Source: Chitinophagales bacterium
GTDB taxonomy: Bacteria; Bacteroidota; Bacteroidia; Chitinophagales; Chitinophagaceae
DNA: 45,929 nt
Direction: 5' to 3'
Assembly: GCA_015654595.1 (NCBI GenBank)
Contig: JAATGQ010000194.1
Location: 1-45,929, forward strand
Shown here: positions 25,902 through 33,888 of the stretch, piece after piece
Numbering within the stretch: the stretch's first letter is position 1
Layout of the letters: each line of letters opens with the position of its first letter
Made by a program: the position numbers and the translations under genes
Notes under the pieces: generated by a model
Seen by the model: only the letters and a program-made list of their open reading frames with translations
Databases searched by the model: none
What the model was told of the DNA's origin: nothing

Positions 25902-27308
25902 TGTTTTTAAGTGTTCCCAAAGCATGGAATGGCTGGGAGCAGCTGCGTTGTGCAGCGTGCCGGCCATGATGATATAGGCAACGGTAAAGTAGATGACCAG
26001 TCCCGTTACGTCTACGAGGGTCGCGACGAAAGGGGCTGAAGAAGCGGCCGGATCGGCGCCCAGTTTTTTCAGGATCAGCGGCAGCATACTACCGGACAGC
26101 GTACCCCAGGTAACGACACCGATCAAGGCAAAAAAGACCGTCGTGGCAACCTGCATCCAGTTGGCGCCATAGTCGTACAGATGGAAGTGCTGCCAGATAT
26201 AGATACGAAGAAATCCGACTATTCCGAGAATGGTCCCCAATACAACACCCGAAAGCAGCTCGCGGCGGATGACGCGCCACCAGTCACGGAAGCCGATCTC
26301 ACCCAGTGCCATTGCGCGGATAATGATGGAAGAGGCCTGACTGCCGGAGTTACCGCCGCTGGAGATGATCAGGGGAATGAACAGCGCCAGCACGACGGCC
26401 TTGCTGATCTCGTCTTCGAAATGACCCATTGCGGTGGCGGTCAGCATTTCCCCAAGGAAGAGGATGATCAGCCAGCCCGCTCTTTTCCGTACCAGGCTTG
26501 CAAAAGGGATCGTGGTATAGGGTTCGTCGAGGGCTTCGGAACCACCGATCTTCTGGATTTCTGCGGTGTCTTCTGATTCTGCCAGACGCAGTACGTCGTC
26601 AATCGTCACGATACCCAGCAGCACACCGTTGTTGTCGACCACCGGCAGCGCGTAGCGGCTGTTATTTTTAAAAACCTTGATGGCTACTTTCTGAGCATCG
26701 GTGACGTTCAGCGCGATAAACTGGTGATCCATGATCTCGGCTACCCGCGTGCTCGGATCTACGACCAGGAAGTCTTTGATGTTGATGTCGTCGATCAGGA
26801 CGCCTTTTTCGTCGATGACGAAAAGCCAGTTGAGCGTTTCTGTCGCATGCCCGCGCTGACGGATAATGGAGAGCACCTCCTGGCAGGTTTCTTCCATCTT
26901 TATGGCTACATAGTCCGGGGTCATCAGCCTGCCGACGGATCCTTCTTCGTAGCCGAGCAATATCAGGGTTTTTTCCCGGGCTTCCGGCGACAGGATCTTG
27001 AGCAATTCCTTTACATGGTTCCCCGACAGTTCTTCCAGGAAGGCAGTCCGGTCGTCGGGCTGCATCGCGTTGAGCAGCTCGGCGGCTTTTTCTTCCGGCA
27101 GCGATTTTATGATGATCTCCTGTTTCTGCTTGCGCAGGAATTTGAAGGCGCGCGCCGCATGTTTGGGGTCAAGGTGCGAGAAGAGCTTGACGGCCCATTG
27201 AGTGTGCCGGTTGGCAAATTCGGCGATGTCTCTTGGCGTGAGCTTATTCAGTTTTACAAAATCTGTGATCTTGTTATGCTGAAGGAGGTTTTTGATATCG
27301 TTGAGCAT
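25881..27308 (-). CDS. mgtE: Magnesium transporter MgtE
   Basis: The 475-residue protein has the MgtE order: a helical N domain (about 1-130, with NAMQPDDRTAFLEELSG), two CBS domains (about 135-255) and a five-helix membrane pore (about 285-470) with the signature PLIISSGGNSGSQASSIIIRAMA and the DPAASSAPFVATLVDVTG segment that lines the ion path. The N and CBS domains sense cytosolic magnesium and close the channel when it is plentiful. An exact -7 box lies four bases upstream of the ATG. Its 3' end overlaps cydB by 21 bases. Confidence 0.95.
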   Translation of the reverse strand: MLNDIKNLLQHNKITDFVKLNKLTPRDIAEFANRHTQWAVKLFSHLDPKHAARAFKFLRKQKQEIIIKSLPEEKAAELLNAMQPDDRTAFLEELSGNHVKELLKILSPEAREKTLILLGYEEGSVGRLMTPDYVAIKMEETCQEVLSIIRQRGHATETLNWLFVIDEKGVLIDDINIKDFLVVDPSTRVAEIMDHQFIALNVTDAQKVAIKVFKNNSRYALPVVDNNGVLLGIVTIDDVLRLAESEDTAEIQKIGGSEALDEPYTTIPFASLVRKRAGWLIILFLGEMLTATAMGHFEDEISKAVVLALFIPLIISSGGNSGSQASSIIIRAMALGEIGFRDWWRVIRRELLSGVVLGTILGIVGFLRIYIWQHFHLYDYGANWMQVATTVFFALIGVVTWGTLSGSMLPLILKKLGADPAASSAPFVATLVDVTGLVIYFTVAYIIMAGTLHNAAAPSHSMLWEHLKTSVAHLV

Positions 27309-27312
27309 ATAC

Positions 27313-27320
27313 CAAAAATA
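27313..27320 (-). promoter_or_regulatory. -7 element of mgtE, predicting a leaderless mRNA
   Basis: On the minus strand the sequence reads TATTTTTG, GTAT, ATG: an exact TAnnTTTG separated from the start codon by four bases. No clear -33 element is visible. Confidence 0.55.
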
Positions 27321-27422
27321 CTGAACCCGTATTGCTTATGAAAAGGGGAGCTGGATTATTTTACTGTTATAAAGCTGGGACTGCAGCAAGGTCCTGGCGT
27401 CTGGACGGCGGAAGATGGCAGA

Positions 27423-28352
27423 CTAAGGCGAGACAAACCCGTCGGTATAATGAACCACGATATTGCTGCCGGTAACCAGGTTTCCGCTCAGCCAGTTGAC
27501 AGGCTGTGTATTCCCTGCACCGGAAAACTGTAAAACGCCATTGTTAAACGTAGTAAGAACGGCGTCTCCCGTCAGGCTGGTCACCTGACCCGGATTCGGA
27601 AAGGCCGTAGAAAAATACATGCCTTTTATTACCTGGTGACCCAGGAGCTGGACCAGGCTGTCGTACCCTATCGAGTCGACGGCCGTCACCGTATCGTATC
27701 CTATCGCCCGGAAAGCGTTGTTGCTGGGAAGCAATACCGAGTACTGGCCCGTCAGGAGAGCAGAATCATAGAAATTGGTCCGGATATAAGCCTCCGACAG
27801 AAAGGTAAGGCTGGTATCGTTGATCAGGATCTCCGTGACGGAATCCGCGGTGCCGGGAAGCAGCGAACTCAGCCGGTAGACCGTAGCCTTTCCGACCGCG
27901 ATGGAGGTATCGGGAGCAGTACTGCTTTCGTTGAACAACAGCTGGCCGGGACTTTGTTTCCGGACGAAGATAGGAACATTCAATGCGGTGGGATAGGATG
28001 AATCCTGGGCGGAAGCCACGAGATTGGCGGATTCGATGTACTGGTACTTAATTAACCGGTCCGCAAGCGTGGAGGACATATTGCTGATCGAATCGGAGGT
28101 ATAGCCGGCAGCCCTTAGCGCAATATTCGTTGGGATCAGCAGCGTGGCGCTGTCGTCGGCCAGCAATCCTACATCATTACCCTCGATCAGCATCTGGTGG
28201 AAGAGGCTCATCGTGGTATCCCCATTCACCAGGGTCTGCAGGGGAGTAAGCGTAACCTTGGTAGTAGTGGTCTTTGTCTTTTTACAAGAAAAAAACCCGA
28301 TGAAAAGAAGTATGAACAGTCCGATAAAGGATGTCGAAACAAAACTTTTCAT
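27423..28352 (-). CDS. Fasciclin-domain lipoprotein
   Basis: The 309-residue protein starts with a lipoprotein signal peptide; the lipobox GFFSC places the lipidated Cys near residue 23, followed by KKTKTTTTK. Two fasciclin (FAS1) repeats follow, about residues 38-165 (LFHQMLIEGNDVGLLADDSATLLIPTN is the start) and 170-305 (YSVLLPSNNAFRAIGYDT, LLGHQVIKGMYFS). Such surface proteins mediate adhesion or sit near polysaccharide-use loci, but no susC/susD is nearby. It is probably monocistronic. Confidence 0.82.
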   Translation of the reverse strand: MKSFVSTSFIGLFILLFIGFFSCKKTKTTTTKVTLTPLQTLVNGDTTMSLFHQMLIEGNDVGLLADDSATLLIPTNIALRAAGYTSDSISNMSSTLADRLIKYQYIESANLVASAQDSSYPTALNVPIFVRKQSPGQLLFNESSTAPDTSIAVGKATVYRLSSLLPGTADSVTEILINDTSLTFLSEAYIRTNFYDSALLTGQYSVLLPSNNAFRAIGYDTVTAVDSIGYDSLVQLLGHQVIKGMYFSTAFPNPGQVTSLTGDAVLTTFNNGVLQFSGAGNTQPVNWLSGNLVTGSNIVVHYTDGFVSP

Positions 28353-28382
28353 CGAGTGGTATTTTAGCTGTAAATGAATAGC

Positions 28383-29456
28383 TTATAATTTCTCGTACAA
28401 TGCTCTGAGCCTGTCCCTGGTCATTAGTTTTTCCCAGTCCTTACCCAGCGCATTTTCCCACAAAGGCTTCATTACAAGAGAAACGTCAATCATGGTGTTG
28501 AATTGTTCGTCGGTAAGCCCTTTTGTAATGTGCTGGGGGATATCGATCTTGTTCTTTTCCACCATTTTCTTGAATTCATATACGCCTTCGGGGTAAAATT
28601 CTTCCAGCTTGTCGAACACGATACAGTTGCCGATGCCATGTTTTGTTCCCAGAAGATAGGCCAGACCATAGCTGACGGCGTGCGCCACCCCGACCTGGGA
28701 GTAGGCGATGCTCATCCCGCCGGCGTAGGAAGCCATCATCAATTTGTCGTCGCTTTCTGCATCCCAGGTGTCTTTTTTTACATAAACCTCCTGGCAGAGC
28801 TGAAGGGCTTTTTCACCGTATGATTTGCTGAATTCGTTGAGGTAGGTGCCGGTCAGGCTCTCGATACAGTGGATATAACAGTCCATACCTGTATAGAAGC
28901 GCTGGTTGACGGGGGCGTTTGCGGTAAGTTCGGGATCGAGCACGATCTGATCAAAGGGAGTGAAATCGGAGTTCATACCCAGCTTTTTTGTCGGACCGGT
29001 CAGAACCGTTGTACGCGAGACTTCGGCGCCCGTCCCGCTGAGGGTGGGGATGCCCGCTTTGTAAACACCCGGAACTTTTACCAGGTCCCAGCCCTGGTAA
29101 TCCGCAGAGGAGCCGGGGTTGGTCATCATCAGGGATACCGCCTTAGCCAGGTCCATCGCGGAACCGCCGCCGATACCGATGACGCCGCTGACAGTACCAA
29201 ATTCCTGCTTCAGGTCACCGGCAATCTTATCGACATAGGTCGTCTTTGGTTCGTAGGTGACATCGACAAAGATCAGCTTGTCTTTTCCGCGAAGCGGGAT
29301 ACGATGGGCCAGCGGACTATTTTCAAAAAAATGATCGAGCAAAAAAACCATTGGAGCATCCCCTTTACGGCGGGGTGCTATAATCTCATCGAGTTGATTG
29401 AAACTACCACGCCCATACACCACATAATCAACCATTTTGAAATTGCGGAACTTCAT
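28383..29456 (-). CDS. kdnB: 3-deoxy-manno-octulosonate 8-oxidase KdnB
   Basis: This 357-residue iron-containing alcohol dehydrogenase closely follows what I recall of Shewanella KdnB, including the opening YGRGSFNQLDE, NPGSSADYQGWDL, and YTGMDCYIHCIESL. Metal ligands would be Asp192, His196, His259 and His273; the nucleotide loop GIGGGSAMD is at 95-102. KdnB oxidises the C8 hydroxyl of Kdo so that KdnA can aminate it to 8-amino-Kdo for lipid A-core. kdsB lies two genes upstream on the same strand, supporting this reading. KdnA is not in the window. A generic butanol-type dehydrogenase is the alternative. Confidence 0.8.
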   Translation of the reverse strand: MKFRNFKMVDYVVYGRGSFNQLDEIIAPRRKGDAPMVFLLDHFFENSPLAHRIPLRGKDKLIFVDVTYEPKTTYVDKIAGDLKQEFGTVSGVIGIGGGSAMDLAKAVSLMMTNPGSSADYQGWDLVKVPGVYKAGIPTLSGTGAEVSRTTVLTGPTKKLGMNSDFTPFDQIVLDPELTANAPVNQRFYTGMDCYIHCIESLTGTYLNEFSKSYGEKALQLCQEVYVKKDTWDAESDDKLMMASYAGGMSIAYSQVGVAHAVSYGLAYLLGTKHGIGNCIVFDKLEEFYPEGVYEFKKMVEKNKIDIPQHITKGLTDEQFNTMIDVSLVMKPLWENALGKDWEKLMTRDRLRALYEKL

Positions 29457-29479
29457 AGTAATAGATTAAGATTGATCCG

Positions 29480-29511
29480 CAAAATTAAGGGAATGTTACC
29501 TACTCCGCAAA
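29480..29511 (-). promoter_or_regulatory. Promoter of kdnB
   Basis: On the minus strand, TTTG (29508-29511) and TAATTTTG (29480-29487) are separated by 20 bases, close to the Bacteroidota consensus. The start codon is 23 bases beyond the -7 box. It gives kdnB its own transcript despite the upstream ROK gene. Confidence 0.65.
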
Positions 29512-29527
29512 AAGCACAGCATCCCGC

Positions 29528-30442
29528 TTATTCAGCGAACAATGCTGCCGCTCCAAATACCCCGGCGCTATCCCCCAATTTTGGCTTGATAAGGGCTACT
29601 TCGACCCGGTTGTTAAAGATAAACTTGCCAAGCGCCTCACGGCCGGTTGAGTAGAGCACGTCGATATTGCCGACACCGCCGCCGATGACGATGACGTCGG
29701 GGTCCAGCATGTTGGTGATGACAGAAACTGCCTTGCCAAAGAAATGGCAGAGCCTTTCGATCGTTTTGGTTGCTGCCGGATCATTCCCCGACAGGTAACG
29801 GGCCACAATCTCTTTCAGCTTTATCGATTGACCGGTGAGAGAAGTATAGTAGCGTTCGGTTGCAGGACCGGAGATAACCGTTTCGACGCAGCCTGTCTTG
29901 CCGCAGTAGCAAGGTCCGCCGGATTCATCGAGGAAGTTATGACCCCATTCTCCGCCGATGCCGTGCCGCCCGTTCCATATCTTGCCGTCGATCACGAGAC
30001 CGCCGCCGACGCCTGTACCCATGATGATGCCAAATACCATACGGCCATTGGGATCGGCTTCACGGACGCCGCCCCAGTGTGCTTCGGCCAGCGCAAAACA
30101 GTTGGCGTCATTGGCCAGCTCGATTTTTATCTTCAGCTTTTCCTCAAGATCTTTTTTCAGCGGCATACCGTTTAGCACAACGGTATTGGCATTCTTCATT
30201 GTCTGTAACGTAGGATCCAATACGCCGGGCGTACCGATACCGATAGCGGTTGGCGTCAATCCGGATTGACGTGACATTTCAGCTACGAGCTTTTCTATCT
30301 GTCCGATGATATGCTCGTAACCCTTTGCTGCTTCTGTGTCGACGCGTGTTCTGACAAGAGGTTTCGGATTCGCTAATGATTCGAGAATAACGCCTTCGAT
30401 CTTTGTTCCTCCGAGGTCGATGCCCCATAGTGGTTGGTTCAT
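29528..30442 (-). CDS. ROK family sugar kinase (glucokinase-like)
   Basis: The 304-residue ROK kinase has the ATP-binding motif GIDLGGTKIEG near the N terminus, NDANCFALAEAHWG, the GIGGEWGHN segment with its zinc-binding His, and the ROK zinc motif CYCGKTGCVET. It phosphorylates a hexose or amino sugar; glucose, N-acetylglucosamine and fructose are all possible. It lies between kdsB and kdnB on the same strand but is separated from kdsB by 174 bases with inverted repeats, so it may have its own promoter (a TAAATTTA element is near 30485). Substrate cannot be set from sequence. Confidence 0.85.
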   Translation of the reverse strand: MNQPLWGIDLGGTKIEGVILESLANPKPLVRTRVDTEAAKGYEHIIGQIEKLVAEMSRQSGLTPTAIGIGTPGVLDPTLQTMKNANTVVLNGMPLKKDLEEKLKIKIELANDANCFALAEAHWGGVREADPNGRMVFGIIMGTGVGGGLVIDGKIWNGRHGIGGEWGHNFLDESGGPCYCGKTGCVETVISGPATERYYTSLTGQSIKLKEIVARYLSGNDPAATKTIERLCHFFGKAVSVITNMLDPDVIVIGGGVGNIDVLYSTGREALGKFIFNNRVEVALIKPKLGDSAGVFGAAALFAE

Positions 30443-30505
30443 ATGTCTGCAGTAATTTAGACCGGATGTCGGGTCCGGGCGCTAAATTTAATAAATCAGC
30501 CTTTT

Positions 30506-30611
30506 AGCATTTTCGAAAACTTTTTATGCTGGCCCCGCCGGGGCCTATAAGTCGCTTGGGAGTATGCACTCAGGCCTATGTGCCGGCTGTTGGCGCACAA
30601 GCCTGAAGCAT
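30506..30611. repeat. Three inverted repeats between kdsB and the ROK kinase gene
   Basis: AGCAT...ATGCT arms at 30506-30530, a GGCCCC/GGGGCC hairpin with a three-base loop at 30531-30545, and a nested imperfect palindrome at 30564-30611 (ATGC, TCAGGC, TGTGC paired with GCACA, GCCTGA, GCAT). The last begins six bases after the kdsB stop. No U-rich tail follows on the minus strand, so only a terminator role of unusual form, or a small repetitive extragenic element, would fit. Confidence 0.6.
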
Positions 30612-30616
30612 GGGCA

Positions 30617-31342
30617 TTATAACAGAGCTGCCGCCCGTTGGAGGTCTTCTGGCGTATCTATTTCCACGCCCATATAGTTGGTCACGACCATACGGATCGG
30701 AACGCCATTCTCAAGATATCTCAAACATTCGATCTTCTCAACGGCTTCCAGCGGACTGACCGGCCAGGAGGTAAATTGCAGCAGCGCCTGTTTTCTGAAA
30801 GCGTAGACGCCGATATGTTCGTAGTATACGGCAGCGGCGTTGGTATCGCGAGGATAGGGGATAACGCTTCGGCTGAAGAAAAGCGCATTGTTGTTCTTGT
30901 CGAGCGCGACCTTTACATAGTTGGGATCGTCGATGAACTTCTGTTCTTTCAAGACCTGCACCAGCGAAGCCACCTGCACCTGCTGGCCGTCGGCGCCATG
31001 AAAGACAGACAACACTTTTTCCAAAGGTTCCCGCCGGACGAAGGGCTCATCGCCCTGAACGTTTACAACGACATCCACATCCATATCGGCAATAGCTTCT
31101 GCAATCCGGTCACTGCCGCTTTCGTGTGTGCGGATACTCATCCTGGCTTTGCCGCCATGGCTGATAATCTCCCGGTAGATCAAATCGCTGTCGGTCACCA
31201 CCATCACTTCGTCGAAAAGCCCGGTGGCTGCCGTATTATCGTAAGTATGACGGATCACGGTCTTGTTTCCCAGCACCTGCATAAGTTTTGCAGGAAAACG
31301 GGTCGCGGCATACCGCGCGGGGATCATGGCGACAATTTTCAT
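30617..31342 (-). CDS. kdsB: 3-deoxy-manno-octulosonate cytidylyltransferase KdsB
   Basis: The 241-residue cytoplasmic enzyme activates Kdo (or 8-amino-Kdo) with CTP to the CMP-sugar for lipopolysaccharide core assembly. The N-terminal MIPARYAATRFPAKLM with its nucleotide-binding loop, RTHESGSDRIAEA and NVQGDEPFV are diagnostic. The length is typical. A TATTTTCG element lies four bases upstream of the ATG on the minus strand. The gene is divergent from the ATP-grasp operon. With kdnB nearby it may use the 8-amino sugar. Confidence 0.95.
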   Translation of the reverse strand: MKIVAMIPARYAATRFPAKLMQVLGNKTVIRHTYDNTAATGLFDEVMVVTDSDLIYREIISHGGKARMSIRTHESGSDRIAEAIADMDVDVVVNVQGDEPFVRREPLEKVLSVFHGADGQQVQVASLVQVLKEQKFIDDPNYVKVALDKNNNALFFSRSVIPYPRDTNAAAVYYEHIGVYAFRKQALLQFTSWPVSPLEAVEKIECLRYLENGVPIRMVVTNYMGVEIDTPEDLQRAAALL

Positions 31343-31405
31343 GACTCGAAAATAGGTTTTTTCAGTAACTTACCTCCACTAACGTTACCGACTGCCATCT
31401 GCATC

Positions 31406-31426
31406 GCCGGAGCCGCCTCCGGCTCC
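31406..31426 (+). other. Two overlapping alternative hairpins in the ATP-grasp operon leader
   Basis: GCCGGAG (31406-31412) can pair with CTCCGGC (31417-31423), or GGAGCC (31409-31414) with GGCTCC (31421-31426). The two stems exclude each other and lie 26 bases upstream of the ATG at 31452. A regulatory role is possible but unproven. Confidence 0.4.
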
Positions 31427-31451
31427 TACAACCACGAAAACCATCTACTGC

Positions 31452-32897
31452 ATGCAAACCACCGATCTGCTTAACAGCTATTATGTCGACACCCATACCT
31501 GGGATGAGATGTACGCGCGAGACGCTATCCGCCAGCAATACAAAGGGGTCGTCGACTTTCTGCAACAAATGAGTATCGACGAGCTGAACAAGAAGGAAGA
31601 ATTTGCAAAACGGATGTTCATGAGTCAAGGCATCACGTTCACTGTCTATAGCAGCGGCGAAGGAATAGAAAAGATCTTTCCCTTCGATATCATCCCAAGG
31701 ATCATCACCGCCTCGGAATGGAGCTATATCGAAAGCGGTATCCGCCAGCGGCTAAAGGCCCTGAACCTCTTTCTGAAGGATGTTTACAATAACCAGTTTA
31801 TCATAAAGGACGGGATAGTGCCCGTCGACATTGTCTACAGCTGTCCCCACTTCCTTCGGGAGATGCATGGCTTCCCCGTCCCACATGATATTTATGTGCA
31901 TATCGCGGGGATCGACCTGATCCGGGACCAGGACGGCACCTTTTATATTCTCGAAGATAATCTGCGTACACCCAGCGGCGTAAGTTATATGCTGGAAAAC
32001 AGGGAGATCACAAAACGGATCTTCCCCGATCTGATCCCCCGGAACAATGTCAGGACGGTGACGGAATATCCCGACATCCTTCACCGCAATCTTGTCTCTC
32101 TTTCTCCCCGCCAGACGGTCAATCCAACCATCGTACTGCTGACGCCGGGAATCTATAATTCCGCCTATTTTGAGCATACGACCCTTGCCCGCCTGATGGG
32201 TGTCGAGCTGGTAGAAGGCCGGGACCTGGTGATCGACAACCATCGGGTCTTTATGAAGACGACAGCCGGCCTGCAACAGGTTGACGTGATTTACCGGCGC
32301 GTAGACGATGAGTTTCTGGACCCACTGGTGTTCAAACCGGACAGCATGCTTGGCGTCGCGGGGATCATGAGCGCCTATCGGAAAGGCAATGTCGCGATCG
32401 TGAATGCTGTTGGCAATGGCGTCGCGGATGACAAGGCGATCTATGCTTATGTGCCGGCGATGATCCGCTACTATCTGAACGAGGAGCCTATCCTCAAAAA
32501 CGTTCCGACCTATCAACTCGGCAACCTGGAAGAAAGAGAATATGTGTTGGCCAATATCGAACGGATGGTCGTCAAGAAAACCAATGGCAGCGGCGGCTAT
32601 GGTATGTTGATGGGCAATAGCGCAACCGACGAAGAGATCGCCAGCTACAAAGCGGAAATTCTAAAAGACCCGCGGCAGTATATCGGGCAGCCGATCATCA
32701 GTCTTTCTTCCGCCCCCTGCTATATGCACGGGAGACTAAAACCTCGCCGCGTAGACCTGAGGCCCTTTGCGCTTTGCGGTCCCGACGGGATCCAGATCGT
32801 TCCCGGAGGCCTGACCCGCGTCGCGCTTCGCGAAGGGTCACTGGTGGTAAACTCCTCGCAGGGCGGGGGTAGTAAGGACACCTGGGTATTAATCTAA
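31452..32897 (+). CDS. Circularly permuted ATP-grasp protein (type 2, DUF404/DUF407)
   Basis: The 481-residue protein has the features of circularly permuted ATP-grasp ligases: HGFPVPHDIYVHIAGIDLIR, DGTFYILEDNLRTPSGVSYML, VKKTNGSGGYGMLMG as the Gly-rich ATP loop, and a C-terminal PRRVDLRPFALCG and VVNSSQGGGSKDTWVL. Such enzymes are predicted to form amide bonds, probably making a short peptide or modifying a protein. It is the first gene of a conserved trio with an alpha-E protein (16-base gap) and a transglutaminase-like protein. The substrate is not known. Confidence 0.88.
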   Translation: MQTTDLLNSYYVDTHTWDEMYARDAIRQQYKGVVDFLQQMSIDELNKKEEFAKRMFMSQGITFTVYSSGEGIEKIFPFDIIPRIITASEWSYIESGIRQRLKALNLFLKDVYNNQFIIKDGIVPVDIVYSCPHFLREMHGFPVPHDIYVHIAGIDLIRDQDGTFYILEDNLRTPSGVSYMLENREITKRIFPDLIPRNNVRTVTEYPDILHRNLVSLSPRQTVNPTIVLLTPGIYNSAYFEHTTLARLMGVELVEGRDLVIDNHRVFMKTTAGLQQVDVIYRRVDDEFLDPLVFKPDSMLGVAGIMSAYRKGNVAIVNAVGNGVADDKAIYAYVPAMIRYYLNEEPILKNVPTYQLGNLEEREYVLANIERMVVKKTNGSGGYGMLMGNSATDEEIASYKAEILKDPRQYIGQPIISLSSAPCYMHGRLKPRRVDLRPFALCGPDGIQIVPGGLTRVALREGSLVVNSSQGGGSKDTWVLI

Positions 32898-32913
32898 AAC
32901 ACATTTACAGAGC

Positions 32914-33846
32914 ATGCTAAGCCGTGTTGCCGACAGTCTATATTGGATGAGCCGTTATATGGAGAGAACCGATGGGATCCTCCGTATGCTAAAGATAAAT
33001 TACGCGTCCTCGCAGGACGATATACAGGAATTTTCATGGAAGCCGGTCCTCCGCATCTTCACCTACCTTGACGAAGAAACGTCCACCGCCATCGCCCATC
33101 AGTCCCGGACAGTGTTGCAATACATGGTGACCGATAAGGAGAATGCGAACTCGGTGCTGAATATCATCACCCGGGCAAGGGAAAACGCTCGCAGCGTACA
33201 GGACCATATTACAAAAGAGCTTTGGCAGTGTCTGAACGATTTTTATCATACCATCCGGGATGAGCAGCTTGTGCGGGGACTTCATTCCGACGACCCGGTC
33301 TCCATCCTCGACGTGCTGATCCGGCAAGGACTTTTGTACTATGGGATCGCCGATGTCACGATGGCCAGGGGCGAAGGATTCTCGTTCATCAATATCGGGA
33401 AGTTCCTCGAAAGAGGCGTACAATCCGCCGACATCCTCGACGTCAAGTTCAGCGACAGGGGCTACGACGTGACACGGCAGGACACGACCTACTGGAAATA
33501 CCTGCTGTTGTCCATCTCGGGATATGAGTTATATCTGAAGACCTATCGCAGCGGCTTCGAAGCGCGAAACGTAGTCGAGCTGATCGTGCTGAACGAAGAC
33601 TTTCCGCGGTCCGTGATCTATTCGATCAACCAGCTGCAGCGTTACTTCGAGAGACTGAAAAGTGATCGCAATAAAGAAGCCTATCGCAAGATCGACTTTA
33701 TGATCGGCCGTATCAGGAGCAAGGTAAAATACACTACGGTCGAATCGATCTTTCAGCAAGGCCTGCACGCTTACCTCAACGGAGTGAAAGAGGATTTATA
33801 TGAGATAGGTATTGCTTTCAACCAGCATTACTTTGCCTACAGCTGA
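32914..33846 (+). CDS. Alpha-E domain protein
   Basis: This 310-residue, almost entirely helical protein starts MLSRVADSLYWMSRYMERTD, the signature of the alpha-E domain (with conserved acidic and Arg residues along the helices). It always accompanies permuted ATP-grasp and transglutaminase-like proteins and is thought to assist the ligase, by binding either its substrate or its product. The biochemical role is unproven. It follows the ATP-grasp gene by 16 bases and precedes the transglutaminase-like gene by 42 bases. Confidence 0.88.
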   Translation: MLSRVADSLYWMSRYMERTDGILRMLKINYASSQDDIQEFSWKPVLRIFTYLDEETSTAIAHQSRTVLQYMVTDKENANSVLNIITRARENARSVQDHITKELWQCLNDFYHTIRDEQLVRGLHSDDPVSILDVLIRQGLLYYGIADVTMARGEGFSFINIGKFLERGVQSADILDVKFSDRGYDVTRQDTTYWKYLLLSISGYELYLKTYRSGFEARNVVELIVLNEDFPRSVIYSINQLQRYFERLKSDRNKEAYRKIDFMIGRIRSKVKYTTVESIFQQGLHAYLNGVKEDLYEIGIAFNQHYFAYS

Positions 33847-33872
33847 ACAAAATTGCATTTACAGGATTTATT

Positions 33873-33880
33873 TACTTTTG
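33873..33880 (+). promoter_or_regulatory. -7-like element before the transglutaminase gene
   Basis: TACTTTTG is an exact TAnnTTTG match eight bases upstream of the ATG at 33889, suggesting an internal promoter and a very short leader. An ATTG near 33852 could stand in for the -33 element. Confidence 0.45.
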
Positions 33881-33888
33881 CCCACACC

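Noticed and set aside
28869..29654. 261-codon open frame on the plus strand
   Set aside because: It runs antisense across the kdnB start, the kdnB promoter and the end of the ROK gene; no family resemblance.
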